DNA from: Pseudomonadota bacterium | Lineage (GTDB): Bacteria; Myxococcota_A; Polyangia; Polyangiales; Polyangiaceae | Assembly: GCA_023418705.1 (NCBI GenBank) | Contig: JAEZYZ010000062.1 | Location: 28,979-92,978 of the forward strand | Length of the DNA stretch: 64,000 bases | Reading direction: 5' to 3' | Shown here: piece by piece, positions 15,405-23,610 of the stretch | Layout of the letters: each line of letters opens with the position of its first letter | How positions within the stretch are numbered: the stretch's first letter is position 1 | The notes under the pieces: generated by a model | Database searches by the model: none | Told to the model about the DNA's origin: nothing | What the model saw: the letters and a program-made list of their open reading frames with translations, nothing else | Translations under genes and position numbers: made by a program

Positions 15405-16823
15405 TCAGTACGCGTTGCTGCGAACTTTGCGCCCGAACACGGTCAAGAAAATGATGCGCAGATCCAGTCCGAGGTCCCAGTTCTGGATGTAGTAGAGGTC
15501 GTGCTCGAGGCGCTTCTCCATCTTGTCGAGCGTCTCGGTCTCTCCGCGCCAGCCGTTCACCTGCGCCCAGCCGGTGATGCCCGGCTTGACCTTGTGGCGC
15601 AGCATGTAGCGGTAGATCTGGGAGCGGTAGAGCTCGTTGTGGGCGACGGCGTGCGGCCGCGGACCGACGATCGACATCTGCCCTGCCAGCACGTTGAAGA
15701 ACTGCGGCAGCTCATCGAGCGAGGTGCGCCGCAAGAACGCGCCGAGCGGGGTGATGCGGCTGTCGCCCTTCTTGGCCTGACGTACCGTGTCGCCGTCTTC
15801 GCAGACGGTCATGGTACGAAACTTCAGCACGGGGATTTCTTTGCCGTTCAGGCCGTAGCGCCGCTGAACGAAAAATACCGGCCCCGGCGACGTGAGCTTG
15901 ATCAGGATGGCGATGACGACCATCGGCAGGCTGATCAGCAGCAGGATCAACGTCCCGAGCACGATGTCTTCCAGCCGCTTCACCCACCCGCCGAGACCAT
16001 GAAACGGGGTGTGTTGGATCGCGACCACGGGAACGTCCCCGAGGCTCGACCATTGCGCTTGCAACAGATCGAACACGAAAAAATCGCCCACGACGAAGAC
16101 CGACGCGGTCGTGTCCGACAGGCGCTGCAACAGGTCGTTGATCCGAGACTCGGCGCGCAGGGGCAGCGCGATGTAGACGTAGTCGACCGGGTTGTCCTTC
16201 ATGTGGACGAGCAGCTCGTCGAACCCACCTTTGAACTCGGCGTATTGCTCGCTCATCTTGTGGCGGCGCGACTCGATACGATCGTCGTAGAACCCGACTA
16301 CCTGCATACCGACAGCGGGATCGGCCATGTGCTCGCAAAGGCGCTCGGCCGCGCGGGTCATGCCCAGGATGGCGACGGTGCGCGAGTTGCGGCCGCGCCG
16401 GCGCAGCTCCTGCAGAAAGAAGCGGACCGCCAGCCGCCAGACGGCCAGCAAGTTGGGGGTCAGCAGGAACCAGCCCACGGTGATGACGCGTGAGAAGTTC
16501 TCCGTTTGTTTGGTCGCGAACCCCAGAAACAGCAAGACTGGAATGACGCAGACCCACGTCAGGACCACCTGGGTCAGCTCACTGACCACCGGATCTCCCC
16601 GCCAGGCGCGGTAGAGGCCGTTCAACTCGGACGCCAGGTAGAAGGCGATCACGGCCACGCAGCTGGCGACCGTGTCCTCGAGCCGCCAGCCCTGGTCGTA
16701 TCCCCAAACCAGGGCGTACAGGCCGACGACGATGAAAATGGCGTCTGTGATGCGCTGCCCCATCGTGATGAGGGGCGCGTAGGTTTTCAGGAAGCCGTCT
16801 TTGATGCCGCGCTGCTCAGTCAT
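15405..16823 (-). CDS. Undecaprenyl-phosphate hexose-1-phosphate transferase (WcaJ/WbaP family)
   Basis: Polyprenyl-phosphate sugar-1-phosphate transferase that starts EPS repeat-unit synthesis, probably moving glucose-1-phosphate from UDP-glucose onto undecaprenyl phosphate. The N-terminal half has four hydrophobic helices and a Rossmann-like CoA-binding segment (TVAILGMTRAAERL). The membrane re-entrant helix and catalytic PHPT domain follow: PVLKFRTM, the DELPQFFNVL and SIVGPRP motifs, then KPGITGWAQVNGWRG. About 472 residues is full length for the class. The ATG at 16823 (GAG six bases upstream) is preferred over an in-frame TTG at 16838. It is the first gene of a possible transcript continuing into the PKS and NRPS. 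Confidence 0.93.
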   Translation of the reverse strand: MTEQRGIKDGFLKTYAPLITMGQRITDAIFIVVGLYALVWGYDQGWRLEDTVASCVAVIAFYLASELNGLYRAWRGDPVVSELTQVVLTWVCVIPVLLFLGFATKQTENFSRVITVGWFLLTPNLLAVWRLAVRFFLQELRRRGRNSRTVAILGMTRAAERLCEHMADPAVGMQVVGFYDDRIESRRHKMSEQYAEFKGGFDELLVHMKDNPVDYVYIALPLRAESRINDLLQRLSDTTASVFVVGDFFVFDLLQAQWSSLGDVPVVAIQHTPFHGLGGWVKRLEDIVLGTLILLLISLPMVVIAILIKLTSPGPVFFVQRRYGLNGKEIPVLKFRTMTVCEDGDTVRQAKKGDSRITPLGAFLRRTSLDELPQFFNVLAGQMSIVGPRPHAVAHNELYRSQIYRYMLRHKVKPGITGWAQVNGWRGETETLDKMEKRLEHDLYYIQNWDLGLDLRIIFLTVFGRKVRSNAY

Positions 16824-16838
16824 CTGACACTCGTGCAA

Positions 16839-17272
16839 CTTCGACCAAAGCGCGAGAAGTCGCTCACTCTTATCTACCGAAATCGGGGTCTGGGGTAAAT
16901 AGTGGACTCACACCGGCACCTCGGGATTGTCTCGGATTCAGCTCCTTTTTGTTTCCCCGGTCTCGTGTCGACCTGGGGTCGGCCGGTCTCCGCCGGCCTA
17001 GTTCAAGCCGCGGCTTGGGCTTTGTTCTTCCTTTTTTCGCGCCGCAGCGCGGCCTAGCTAAATGCGCCCGGGCGCTCGGCGCCCGCGAAGAAACGACCTC
17101 CGAGCGGATCGTTCACGATGGGACCGCGGCCTTGCCGTGTCGAGTTCGGGGTGGACCCCACCCCAATCCCGCGCCCAAGCCCAACCCAACCCCAAGCCCC
17201 CCCTTTCAAAGCGAGGAGCGCGGCGATTTCACCCACTTTGTAAGTGCGAGGGCAGGGACGGCGCGACGAGAT
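16839..17272. other. Intergenic region with C-rich (G-quadruplex-capable) tract
   Basis: 434 bases between the sugar-phosphate transferase start and the PhzF-like stop, with no supported gene. Positions 17156-17203 are a run of C-tracts spaced by one to three bases (CCCC, CCCC, CCC, CCC, CCC, CCC, CCCC, then a C7 run). Read on the minus strand this gives many G-tracts able to form G-quadruplexes. It lies upstream of the minus-strand EPS/PKS/NRPS genes, so a regulatory effect is possible but not shown. Confidence 0.5.
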
Positions 17273-18184
17273 TCAGACGTGCACGACCCCTTCGCCCACG
17301 ACACGGCACTGGCCCCCGACGCGCAGCTCGGTCAGAGCACCATTGGCGTGCGCCAGGCTCACGTGCAGGATGCTCGGGCGGCCAAGCTCCGTTCCTTGCT
17401 CGATCGCGAGGCTCGCCGCCGGGGGGAGGTCTAGCAGGCCATGCCTGACGGCATAGCCCACGACCGGGCCGCAGGCGGATTCGGACGCGGGCTCCTCGTC
17501 CTCGGTGTCCTCCGGGGAGAACACACGGATTTTTAGCCGGGTGTCCTTGCGGCTCGTTTGTACGGAGAAGGCGAGCAGGTTCGGTGCTTCGAAGCGCTGC
17601 AGCGTCCGCTCCCAGATGCTGCGCCGAAAGGCAATGCTCTCCAAGGTCTGGCGGTTCTTGAGCGCGACGATCAGGTACGGAACACCCGAGGAGACGGCTT
17701 GTAGCGGTGCGTCATCCAGGAAGTGCTCACGCCGCAGCGAGAGCATCGCGGCCACGGCTTCGGGTTCCGGGTATTGCCTGCCGAAGACGGGCAAGTCCTG
17801 TTTGACGGTCAGCAAGGGGGCGAACACGGCCACGGAAACCGGGCCGTCCCGCTCTTCGAGCACGATGCGCCGCTGCGCGGCGGGCGGACGGCTCCCCTTC
17901 TGCTGCAGGTCGAGGGCGAAGACGGTCGCGATGGTCGGCAAGCCCGCCCGTGGCAGCTCGCGCGTCGGAGTGAACACCCGGATTTTGGCGTGCGCCTGCG
18001 GATCCGAAGACGGAAAAACGAAGCTGCACTGAGGCAAGCTGAGCTCCCGGGCGATGGCGGCCATCTGTTCATCCGCCAGCCCGGTGGCGTCGGTGAAAAC
18101 CGCAACGCGCTTGCCGGCGAATGGGCGTTCGGCAAACACGTTGACCAGCTTGTACCCGTAGCTGAGCATGAGACCCGAGTCCAT
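17273..18184 (-). CDS. PhzF-fold protein with altered catalytic positions
   Basis: 303 residues matching the PhzF/DAP-epimerase-like isomerase family: an N-terminal VNVFAERPFAGKRVAVF, then FTPTRELPRAGLPTIAT and a second-lobe ESACGPVVGYAVRHGLL. In PhzF enzymes the acid/base residues sit in the SE(T/A)xF, GHPT and E-D-xATGSA motifs. Here these read PQCSF (Glu to Gln), GLPT (His to Leu) and ESACGP (Asp lost), so classical PhzF isomerase chemistry is unlikely. It could be a binding protein or use different chemistry. It stands alone on the minus strand between the EPS genes and the pseudokinase. Confidence 0.8.
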   Translation of the reverse strand: MDSGLMLSYGYKLVNVFAERPFAGKRVAVFTDATGLADEQMAAIARELSLPQCSFVFPSSDPQAHAKIRVFTPTRELPRAGLPTIATVFALDLQQKGSRPPAAQRRIVLEERDGPVSVAVFAPLLTVKQDLPVFGRQYPEPEAVAAMLSLRREHFLDDAPLQAVSSGVPYLIVALKNRQTLESIAFRRSIWERTLQRFEAPNLLAFSVQTSRKDTRLKIRVFSPEDTEDEEPASESACGPVVGYAVRHGLLDLPPAASLAIEQGTELGRPSILHVSLAHANGALTELRVGGQCRVVGEGVVHV

Positions 18185-18363
18185 TGTCTCAGCTACCTAC
18201 GGGAACGTCTCGTAAAGGACAAGCCCGATCCGCGAAATCGGATCGGCGTCGCCGGCCGCGGGCCTTCGGGCCTTCAGGCCTTCTCCGATGGATCCAACCC
18301 GAGCGTGCCGCCCGCGCGGGTCTCGCGCCGGCTCGGGCTAGTCCCGAGCTGGTCCCAAGCTCG

Positions 18364-20499
18364 TCACCAGGGCCGCAAGAGCAAGATCAGCGCCAGCAGC
18401 GTCGCCACCGCGAGCATGGCGTAGATGATCCCTCGTCGCTTGACGCTTCGCGCGGTCTTCTGGCGGTCTTTCGCGCTCGCGAGCTCGTCCGAGACGCCAG
18501 CGCCGAGCGCGCCGCTCGCCGCCGCAGGCGGGCGCTCGGAGTCTCGGAGCGCCAGCGCCCTGAGCTGCAGGCTCTTCCCGACCGCCGCCAACACGCAGGC
18601 GGAAATTTCGGTGCGCGACGCCAACCAGCCCTCACGGCTGCCGATGCGCTCGAGCTCATCGGCGAACTGCTCCGCCGTTGGAAAGCGGTCCGCCGGGCTC
18701 AGCGCCAAGGCCTTCGCGCAGAGGGCGTCGAAGCAAGCGGGTGGACGGTTGCCGATTGAGCTCGGCGGAGGCAGTGGGCGGTGCAGCTGGTTGTGGAGCA
18801 CGTCCACCACGGCTTCGCTGCCGCCGAACGGAGGGGTGCCCGTCAGCGCGGCGTACAAAACCGCTCCCATCGAGAACACGTCGGCGCGGGCGTCCAGAGG
18901 CAAACCGCGCAGCTGCTCGGGTGAGCGAAAGGCTGCCGCGAGCGTGCTCAGGTCATCGCCGGGGGCGTTGCGGGGGGCGAGGCCTGCCAGACGGCAGCCG
19001 CCGTCGGTTCCGATCAAGAGGGCGCGGGGAGTGATGTTGCCGTGGACCAGGGGCTGGTTGAGCCGGCTCCCCAAGGCGTGCAAGGCGTGAAGCCCGCGCA
19101 AGGCTTCGATGATCGGCGGCAGCAGCAAGGCGGGGGAGCTCCAGCGGGCAGCCAGGAGGTCGCCCAGCGTGCCGCCCTCGACGTAAGCCATCGCTAAATA
19201 CGGATTTTCCAGCGGCCCCACGTCGAGGACGTCGACCAGATTCGGGTGCAGCCCGCTGGGCACCTGTCGAACTTGGCTCAGAAAAATCTCGAGCGGCTGC
19301 GGGCTGTCGGGCGACGCGAACACCTTGATCGCGACCAGGGGGCGCACGCTCGTCGTCGCGCGCTGGCGCGCCAGGTAGACGGCCGACGCACCGGCGTTCT
19401 CCAGACACACTCCAAGCTCGTACTTCTCTGGATTCTTCGGGGCGACGATCGTGTTGCGAGGGGGCGCGCTGGGCCGGGAGCCGTCGCTCGCCGGCTCTTC
19501 GAGCTGCGGAGAGAGGTTCCTCAGCACCGGCGTTGCCGCCTCGGCTGGAGCGTGGACGATCGCGGCAGTCTGTTCCGTTGGCTCCGAAATCCGGCGGAAA
19601 AAATCTGCCTCGGTGGCTGGAGCCTGCGAGGGGAGGCTGCCCTCGGGTTCCGGCCAGCCCCGAATCGTGTCGGGGGGGCGCCGGCGCTCCGCGGTGGGCG
19701 TCCTGGCGCCGTTCGAGCCGGAGATGCTGATCACCGGGGCGGCCGTCAGCTTCTCGAAGGTCGGTGTCGGGCTCTGGCCGATCGGGCTCTGGCCGGTCGG
19801 GCTCTCGACGGGAGAAAACCCGGTGAGGGTCCTTGGGTAGCGGGAGCGCTGCGGGGAGCGGTAGAACGAAACGGGTTGGAAGTCTTTGAGCGTCGTCGTG
19901 CGCTCCACCGGCGGCGGGCGCGCCGCCGCGCCGTTCGGGGCGGTGGCTTCGACGCCGTTCGCCTCGCCAAGCGAGCGGCCTCCGCCGCGTTCGAGCAGCC
20001 CCCGGACCAGCAGGTCTCCGATGTCCCGGAGGGCGGCCACGGTGCCGACGTTGGTGGCGCCGAGCACCTGCCAGAGCGTGCGCTGTCCGTCGCAGGCCGC
20101 GAGCAGCGCTCGCTGCCTCTCCGACAGGCTCTGGGACGCAGGACCGCTCTTGCGGGCGAGGACCCCGTCGAGCGGCGGGCACGCCTTCAAGCGCTTCGTC
20201 CAGGGCTCGACCCGCGTGGCGTGCAGCGCGAACAGGCGCCGCGCCCGCTTCTTGAACGCGCCGCCGACGGCAGCGTCCGGTGGTGCGAGCTCGAAGCTGC
20301 CACGATTCAGCGCCAGCACGCGGTAGAGGGCCTTTTCTCCGCGGAACGTCCCGAAGGCGGCGTCGACGAGATCGCCGTGGCGCAGCGAGATGCTGGCGCG
20401 CATGCGGTCGCACTCGATCAACACTTCGGCGCTCAGGCTCGCCGCCTCGAGCGTCAGCAAAAGCTCCGCGAGGCCGCCGGGTGACAAGGTTTCGCGCAT
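18364..20499 (-). CDS. DUF4388 domain - Ser/Thr pseudokinase, tail-anchored
   Basis: 711 residues. The first ~175 resemble the DUF4388/PatA-type N-terminal module common in myxobacterial regulators (GDLVDAAFGTFRGEKALYRVL). A long Pro/Ser linker with SPTGQSPIGQSPT repeats follows. Residues ~358-640 have a protein-kinase outline: VAIKVF (Lys392), HPNLVDVLDVG, AYVEGGTLGDLL, SPEQLRGLPLDARADVFSMGAVLY, DRF. The catalytic loop reads HGN (486-488) in place of HRD, the DFG position reads LAG (504-506), and the Gly-loop is degraded, so it should not phosphorylate. A C-terminal helix (IIYAMLAVATLLALILLL) anchors it in the membrane with the kinase-like part cytoplasmic. It is divergent from rfbB. A scaffolding or signalling role is inferred. 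Confidence 0.88.
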   Translation of the reverse strand: MRETLSPGGLAELLLTLEAASLSAEVLIECDRMRASISLRHGDLVDAAFGTFRGEKALYRVLALNRGSFELAPPDAAVGGAFKKRARRLFALHATRVEPWTKRLKACPPLDGVLARKSGPASQSLSERQRALLAACDGQRTLWQVLGATNVGTVAALRDIGDLLVRGLLERGGGRSLGEANGVEATAPNGAAARPPPVERTTTLKDFQPVSFYRSPQRSRYPRTLTGFSPVESPTGQSPIGQSPTPTFEKLTAAPVISISGSNGARTPTAERRRPPDTIRGWPEPEGSLPSQAPATEADFFRRISEPTEQTAAIVHAPAEAATPVLRNLSPQLEEPASDGSRPSAPPRNTIVAPKNPEKYELGVCLENAGASAVYLARQRATTSVRPLVAIKVFASPDSPQPLEIFLSQVRQVPSGLHPNLVDVLDVGPLENPYLAMAYVEGGTLGDLLAARWSSPALLLPPIIEALRGLHALHALGSRLNQPLVHGNITPRALLIGTDGGCRLAGLAPRNAPGDDLSTLAAAFRSPEQLRGLPLDARADVFSMGAVLYAALTGTPPFGGSEAVVDVLHNQLHRPLPPPSSIGNRPPACFDALCAKALALSPADRFPTAEQFADELERIGSREGWLASRTEISACVLAAVGKSLQLRALALRDSERPPAAASGALGAGVSDELASAKDRQKTARSVKRRGIIYAMLAVATLLALILLLRPW

Positions 20500-20641
20500 G
20501 GCTGGATGGTGAGGGTTTGGGGAACGATACCGATAGCACGGACGCGCGCCCGTTCAGCGGGCGATTTGCGTCGGCGCGAAGCTCCGCGCCCTTCCGAATC
20601 TCGTTGCCGCGCGAGCGCCTTCCGCTACCCTCCCGGGCGCC

Positions 20642-21712
20642 ATGCCCGCGCCAACGCTGCTCCTGCGCCAGCCGTCGTCGCTGCTGGTGACCGGCGGCTC
20701 CGGGTTCATCGGCTCTGCGTTCGTCCGTCGCTTGTTCACCGAGCTCGGCTTCACCGGCAAGCTCGTGAACCTCGACGCCCTGACGTATGCGGGCAACCCG
20801 GAGAACGTCGCGGGCGCCGTCCCCGAGGATCGCTATACGTTCGTCCAGGGGGACATCCGCGATCAAGAGCTCGTCGGACGCATTTGTGACGAACACGCGG
20901 TGGACGCCATCGTCAACTTCGCCGCAGAGAGCCACGTCGATCGCAGCATCCACGGTCCCGGCGTCTTCATCCAGACGAACGTGGTCGGGACGTTCTCACT
21001 CCTGGAGGTCGTGCGAGCGCGGCCGTCGATCCACTTCCACCACGTCTCCACCGACGAGGTGTATGGGTCGCTCGGGCCCGAAGGCCTCTTTCACGAGACG
21101 ACGCCCTATTCGCCGAATTCGCCGTACTCGGCCTCCAAGGCCGCGTCCGATCACCTGGTGCGGGCCTACGCGCACACCTACGGCCTGAGCGTCACCCTCT
21201 CCAACTGCAGCAACAACTACGGGCCCTATCAGTTCCCCGAGAAGCTCATCCCGTTGATGCTGCTCAACATGTTGGAGGGCAAGCCCCTGCCGGTCTACGG
21301 CGACGGCTCCAACGTGCGCGACTGGCTCTATGTCGACGACCACGTCGAGGCGCTGTGGATCGTGCTGCGTTCGGGCCGCTCCGGTGAGACGTACAACGTG
21401 GGCGGGGAGAGCGAGCGCACGAACCTGGCGCTATTGCACGAGCTGATCGACGCGGTCGCCGACGTCGCGGGGCGTGACGCGGCACGCCTGCGTGAGCTCA
21501 TCACCTTCGTCAAGGATCGCCCCGGGCACGACCAGCGCTACGCCATCGACTGCACCAAGATCAAACGCGAGCTCGGCTGGACGCAGCGCCATGACCTGGC
21601 CGCCGGGCTCCGGGACACCGTCCGCTGGTACCTCGAAAACCCGAGCTGGGTCGAGCGCGTGCGGTCCGGGGAGTACAGGAGCTGGATGGAGAAGAATTAC
21701 ACGACCCGTTGA
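20642..21712 (+). CDS. rfbB: dTDP-glucose 4,6-dehydratase
   Basis: Extended short-chain dehydrogenase converting dTDP-glucose to dTDP-4-keto-6-deoxyglucose, step 2 of dTDP-L-rhamnose synthesis. It shows the NAD-binding TGGSGFIG, AAESHVDRSI, the catalytic STDEVYG, the YSASKA Tyr/Lys pair, and SNNYGPYQFPEKLIPL typical of RmlB. At 356 residues it is full length. It lies about 4 kb from rfbDCA on the opposite strand, so the four rhamnose genes are split into two transcription units. It is followed by a DASS transporter gene after 39 bases. Confidence 0.96.
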   Translation: MPAPTLLLRQPSSLLVTGGSGFIGSAFVRRLFTELGFTGKLVNLDALTYAGNPENVAGAVPEDRYTFVQGDIRDQELVGRICDEHAVDAIVNFAAESHVDRSIHGPGVFIQTNVVGTFSLLEVVRARPSIHFHHVSTDEVYGSLGPEGLFHETTPYSPNSPYSASKAASDHLVRAYAHTYGLSVTLSNCSNNYGPYQFPEKLIPLMLLNMLEGKPLPVYGDGSNVRDWLYVDDHVEALWIVLRSGRSGETYNVGGESERTNLALLHELIDAVADVAGRDAARLRELITFVKDRPGHDQRYAIDCTKIKRELGWTQRHDLAAGLRDTVRWYLENPSWVERVRSGEYRSWMEKNYTTR

Positions 21713-21751
21713 CCCCTTAGACCTGTCACGAGTCACTTACTGGTCGAGCTC

Positions 21752-23143
21752 ATGTTTCATCGACTCTGGCAACGGCGGCGGTACGGCTGGATGCTGGTCG
21801 CCTTGGCAGTGCCGCTCTTTGCCATGGTCGCCCCGCCGATGGAGGGGCTGAGCCAGCCGGGTCAAATCGCGCTTGGGGTCTTCGCGATGGCCGCCATCCT
21901 GTGGGTGAGCGGGGCGCTGCCGCTCGCGGTGACCGGTCTGATGATCTTGGCCTCGCTGCCGTTCTTCGGCGCCCTGGATTCGCAGCGCGCCTACGCGCTG
22001 TTCGGCAACCCCGCCGTGTTCTTCATCCTCGGCGCGCTGGTGCTGGCGGCGGCGCTGATGACCACCGGGCTCAGCCGGCGCGTCTCGCTGTTCCTGCTCT
22101 GGCGCTTCGGGGGCTCGGCGCGGCAGCTCGCGCTCGGCATCCTGGTGTCCTGCGCGCTTTTGTCCTGGTTCATGCCGGAGCACGCCGTAGCGGCCATCGT
22201 GTTCCCGACCGTCGCCACCATCACCCAGGCGTTGGAGCTGCAGCCGCGCAGCAGCCGGCTGGCGATCTTGCTGTACCTGTCGATGGCGTGGGGCTGCATC
22301 ACCGGCGGCATCGCGACCTTGCTCGGCGGCGCGCGGGCGGCTCTGGCGATCGGCATCCTGACCGAGACGTCCGGACACTCGCTGTCTTTCACCGAGTACA
22401 GCTTGGCCGCAGCGCCCGTCTCCCTGGTGCTGACGCTGGTGGCCGGCGTGCTGCTCCAGCTCTGCTTCAAACCCGAGATCAAGGACGTGAGCGCGGCGCG
22501 CGAGCGGCTCCGCGAGCAGGTGCGCGAGGCCGGGCGCTGGAGCAAGAACGAGGTGCGGGCCGCGGTGATCGCCGCGCTGGCGATCACCTCGTGGATCTTG
22601 TTCGGGCATTCGGTTGGGCTGGCGACCCTCGCCTTGCTGTGCGCCTCGGCTCTGTTCGCCGTGAACGTGGTGACCTGGGCGGAGGTGGAGCAGAGCGTCA
22701 ACTGGGGCGTGTTCTTGCTCTACGGCGGGGCCATCGCGCTGGGGACCTCTCTGACCGAGACCGGGGCCACTCAATGGGTGGCCGACGCGGTGCCCTCGGT
22801 GCTGCCCGCCTCGCCCACGCTGGCGCTGGTGGCGTTCGGCGCGATCGCCTTCGTATTGACCGAGTTCATCAGCAATGCCGCGACCGTGGCGGTCCTGTTG
22901 CCGCTCGCCCTCTCGGTCAGCCCGGCGTACGGACTCGATCCGCGGCTGGTCACCGTGGCCATCGCGGTGCCGGCCGGGTTGGCGTTCACGCTGCCCGTCG
23001 GGACGCCCCCGAGCACCATCGCCTTCTCATCGGGCTACTACGACGTGCCGACCGTCCTGGTGCCCGGGCTGGTGATGACGCTGTGCTCCCTGGTCGTCTT
23101 TGCCATCGCCTGCAGTCTGCTGTGGCCTCTGCTACCATGGTGA
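21752..23143 (+). CDS. SLC13/DASS-family anion transporter
   Basis: 463 residues with about a dozen hydrophobic helices. The C-terminal half has the family signature EFISNAATVAVLLPLAL and, near the end, AVPAGLAFTLPVGTPPSTIAFSSG. These proteins move sulfate or di/tricarboxylates with sodium. In the first repeat the expected SNT substrate/sodium-site motif is replaced by FMPEHAVAAIVFP, while the second reads SNAAT, so the substrate may be unusual. Its last codons overlap the start of the following UspA-like gene, indicating translational coupling. Confidence 0.88.
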   Translation: MFHRLWQRRRYGWMLVALAVPLFAMVAPPMEGLSQPGQIALGVFAMAAILWVSGALPLAVTGLMILASLPFFGALDSQRAYALFGNPAVFFILGALVLAAALMTTGLSRRVSLFLLWRFGGSARQLALGILVSCALLSWFMPEHAVAAIVFPTVATITQALELQPRSSRLAILLYLSMAWGCITGGIATLLGGARAALAIGILTETSGHSLSFTEYSLAAAPVSLVLTLVAGVLLQLCFKPEIKDVSAARERLREQVREAGRWSKNEVRAAVIAALAITSWILFGHSVGLATLALLCASALFAVNVVTWAEVEQSVNWGVFLLYGGAIALGTSLTETGATQWVADAVPSVLPASPTLALVAFGAIAFVLTEFISNAATVAVLLPLALSVSPAYGLDPRLVTVAIAVPAGLAFTLPVGTPPSTIAFSSGYYDVPTVLVPGLVMTLCSLVVFAIACSLLWPLLPW

Positions 23144-23586
23144 GGATGACGCCAGTGGTCGCTTCCCCGCCGGTGTTGGCCCTCTTCTCCGGCCTCGATC
23201 TCGAACCCGCGGTGTTCGAGCGCGGGGTCGCGGAAGCTCGCCAGCGCCAGGTCCCACTGGTGCTCCTGAACGTGCGCCACCAGCAGCAGGCGGAGCGCCT
23301 CGCCGAGGCGCTCACGTCCAACTCGTTCATGGGTCGGGGCGCGGTCGAGCAGCTCAAGCGTCAGATCAAAGATCAGCGCAGCGAGCTGGTGCGCAAGACG
23401 CTCGAGACCATGGCCGCCGAGGCCCGCTCGCTCGGCTTGGACGTGGTGACGCGCTGGGAGAAAGGCGATCTCTCGGCGATCGTCGCGGCGCAGATCGCGG
23501 AGCTCAAGCCCGCGCTCGTCGTCACCGATTGCAAATATCCGGGCGCCTTGCCCAAAGACGTTCAGGTCATCTGCGTCGCCGCCTGA
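23137..23586 (+). CDS. UspA-like (universal stress protein fold) small protein
   Basis: 149 residues beginning with the ATG at 23137, which overlaps the transporter's TGA; a second ATG at 23146 is possible. The pattern fits a short alpha/beta nucleotide-binding-like fold: VVASPPVLALFSGLD, a VPLVLLNVRH strand, a long helical QLKRQIKDQRSELVRKTLETMAAEARSLGLDV, then KGDLSAIVAAQIAELKPALVVTDCKYPG. The Usp ATP-binding GxxGxxxS motif is not evident, so it may not bind ATP. Coupling to the transporter suggests a partner or regulator role. Confidence 0.65.
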   Translation: MVRMTPVVASPPVLALFSGLDLEPAVFERGVAEARQRQVPLVLLNVRHQQQAERLAEALTSNSFMGRGAVEQLKRQIKDQRSELVRKTLETMAAEARSLGLDVVTRWEKGDLSAIVAAQIAELKPALVVTDCKYPGALPKDVQVICVAA

Positions 23587-23610
23587 CGGGCGACCGCGGC
23601 CCGACGCCGG

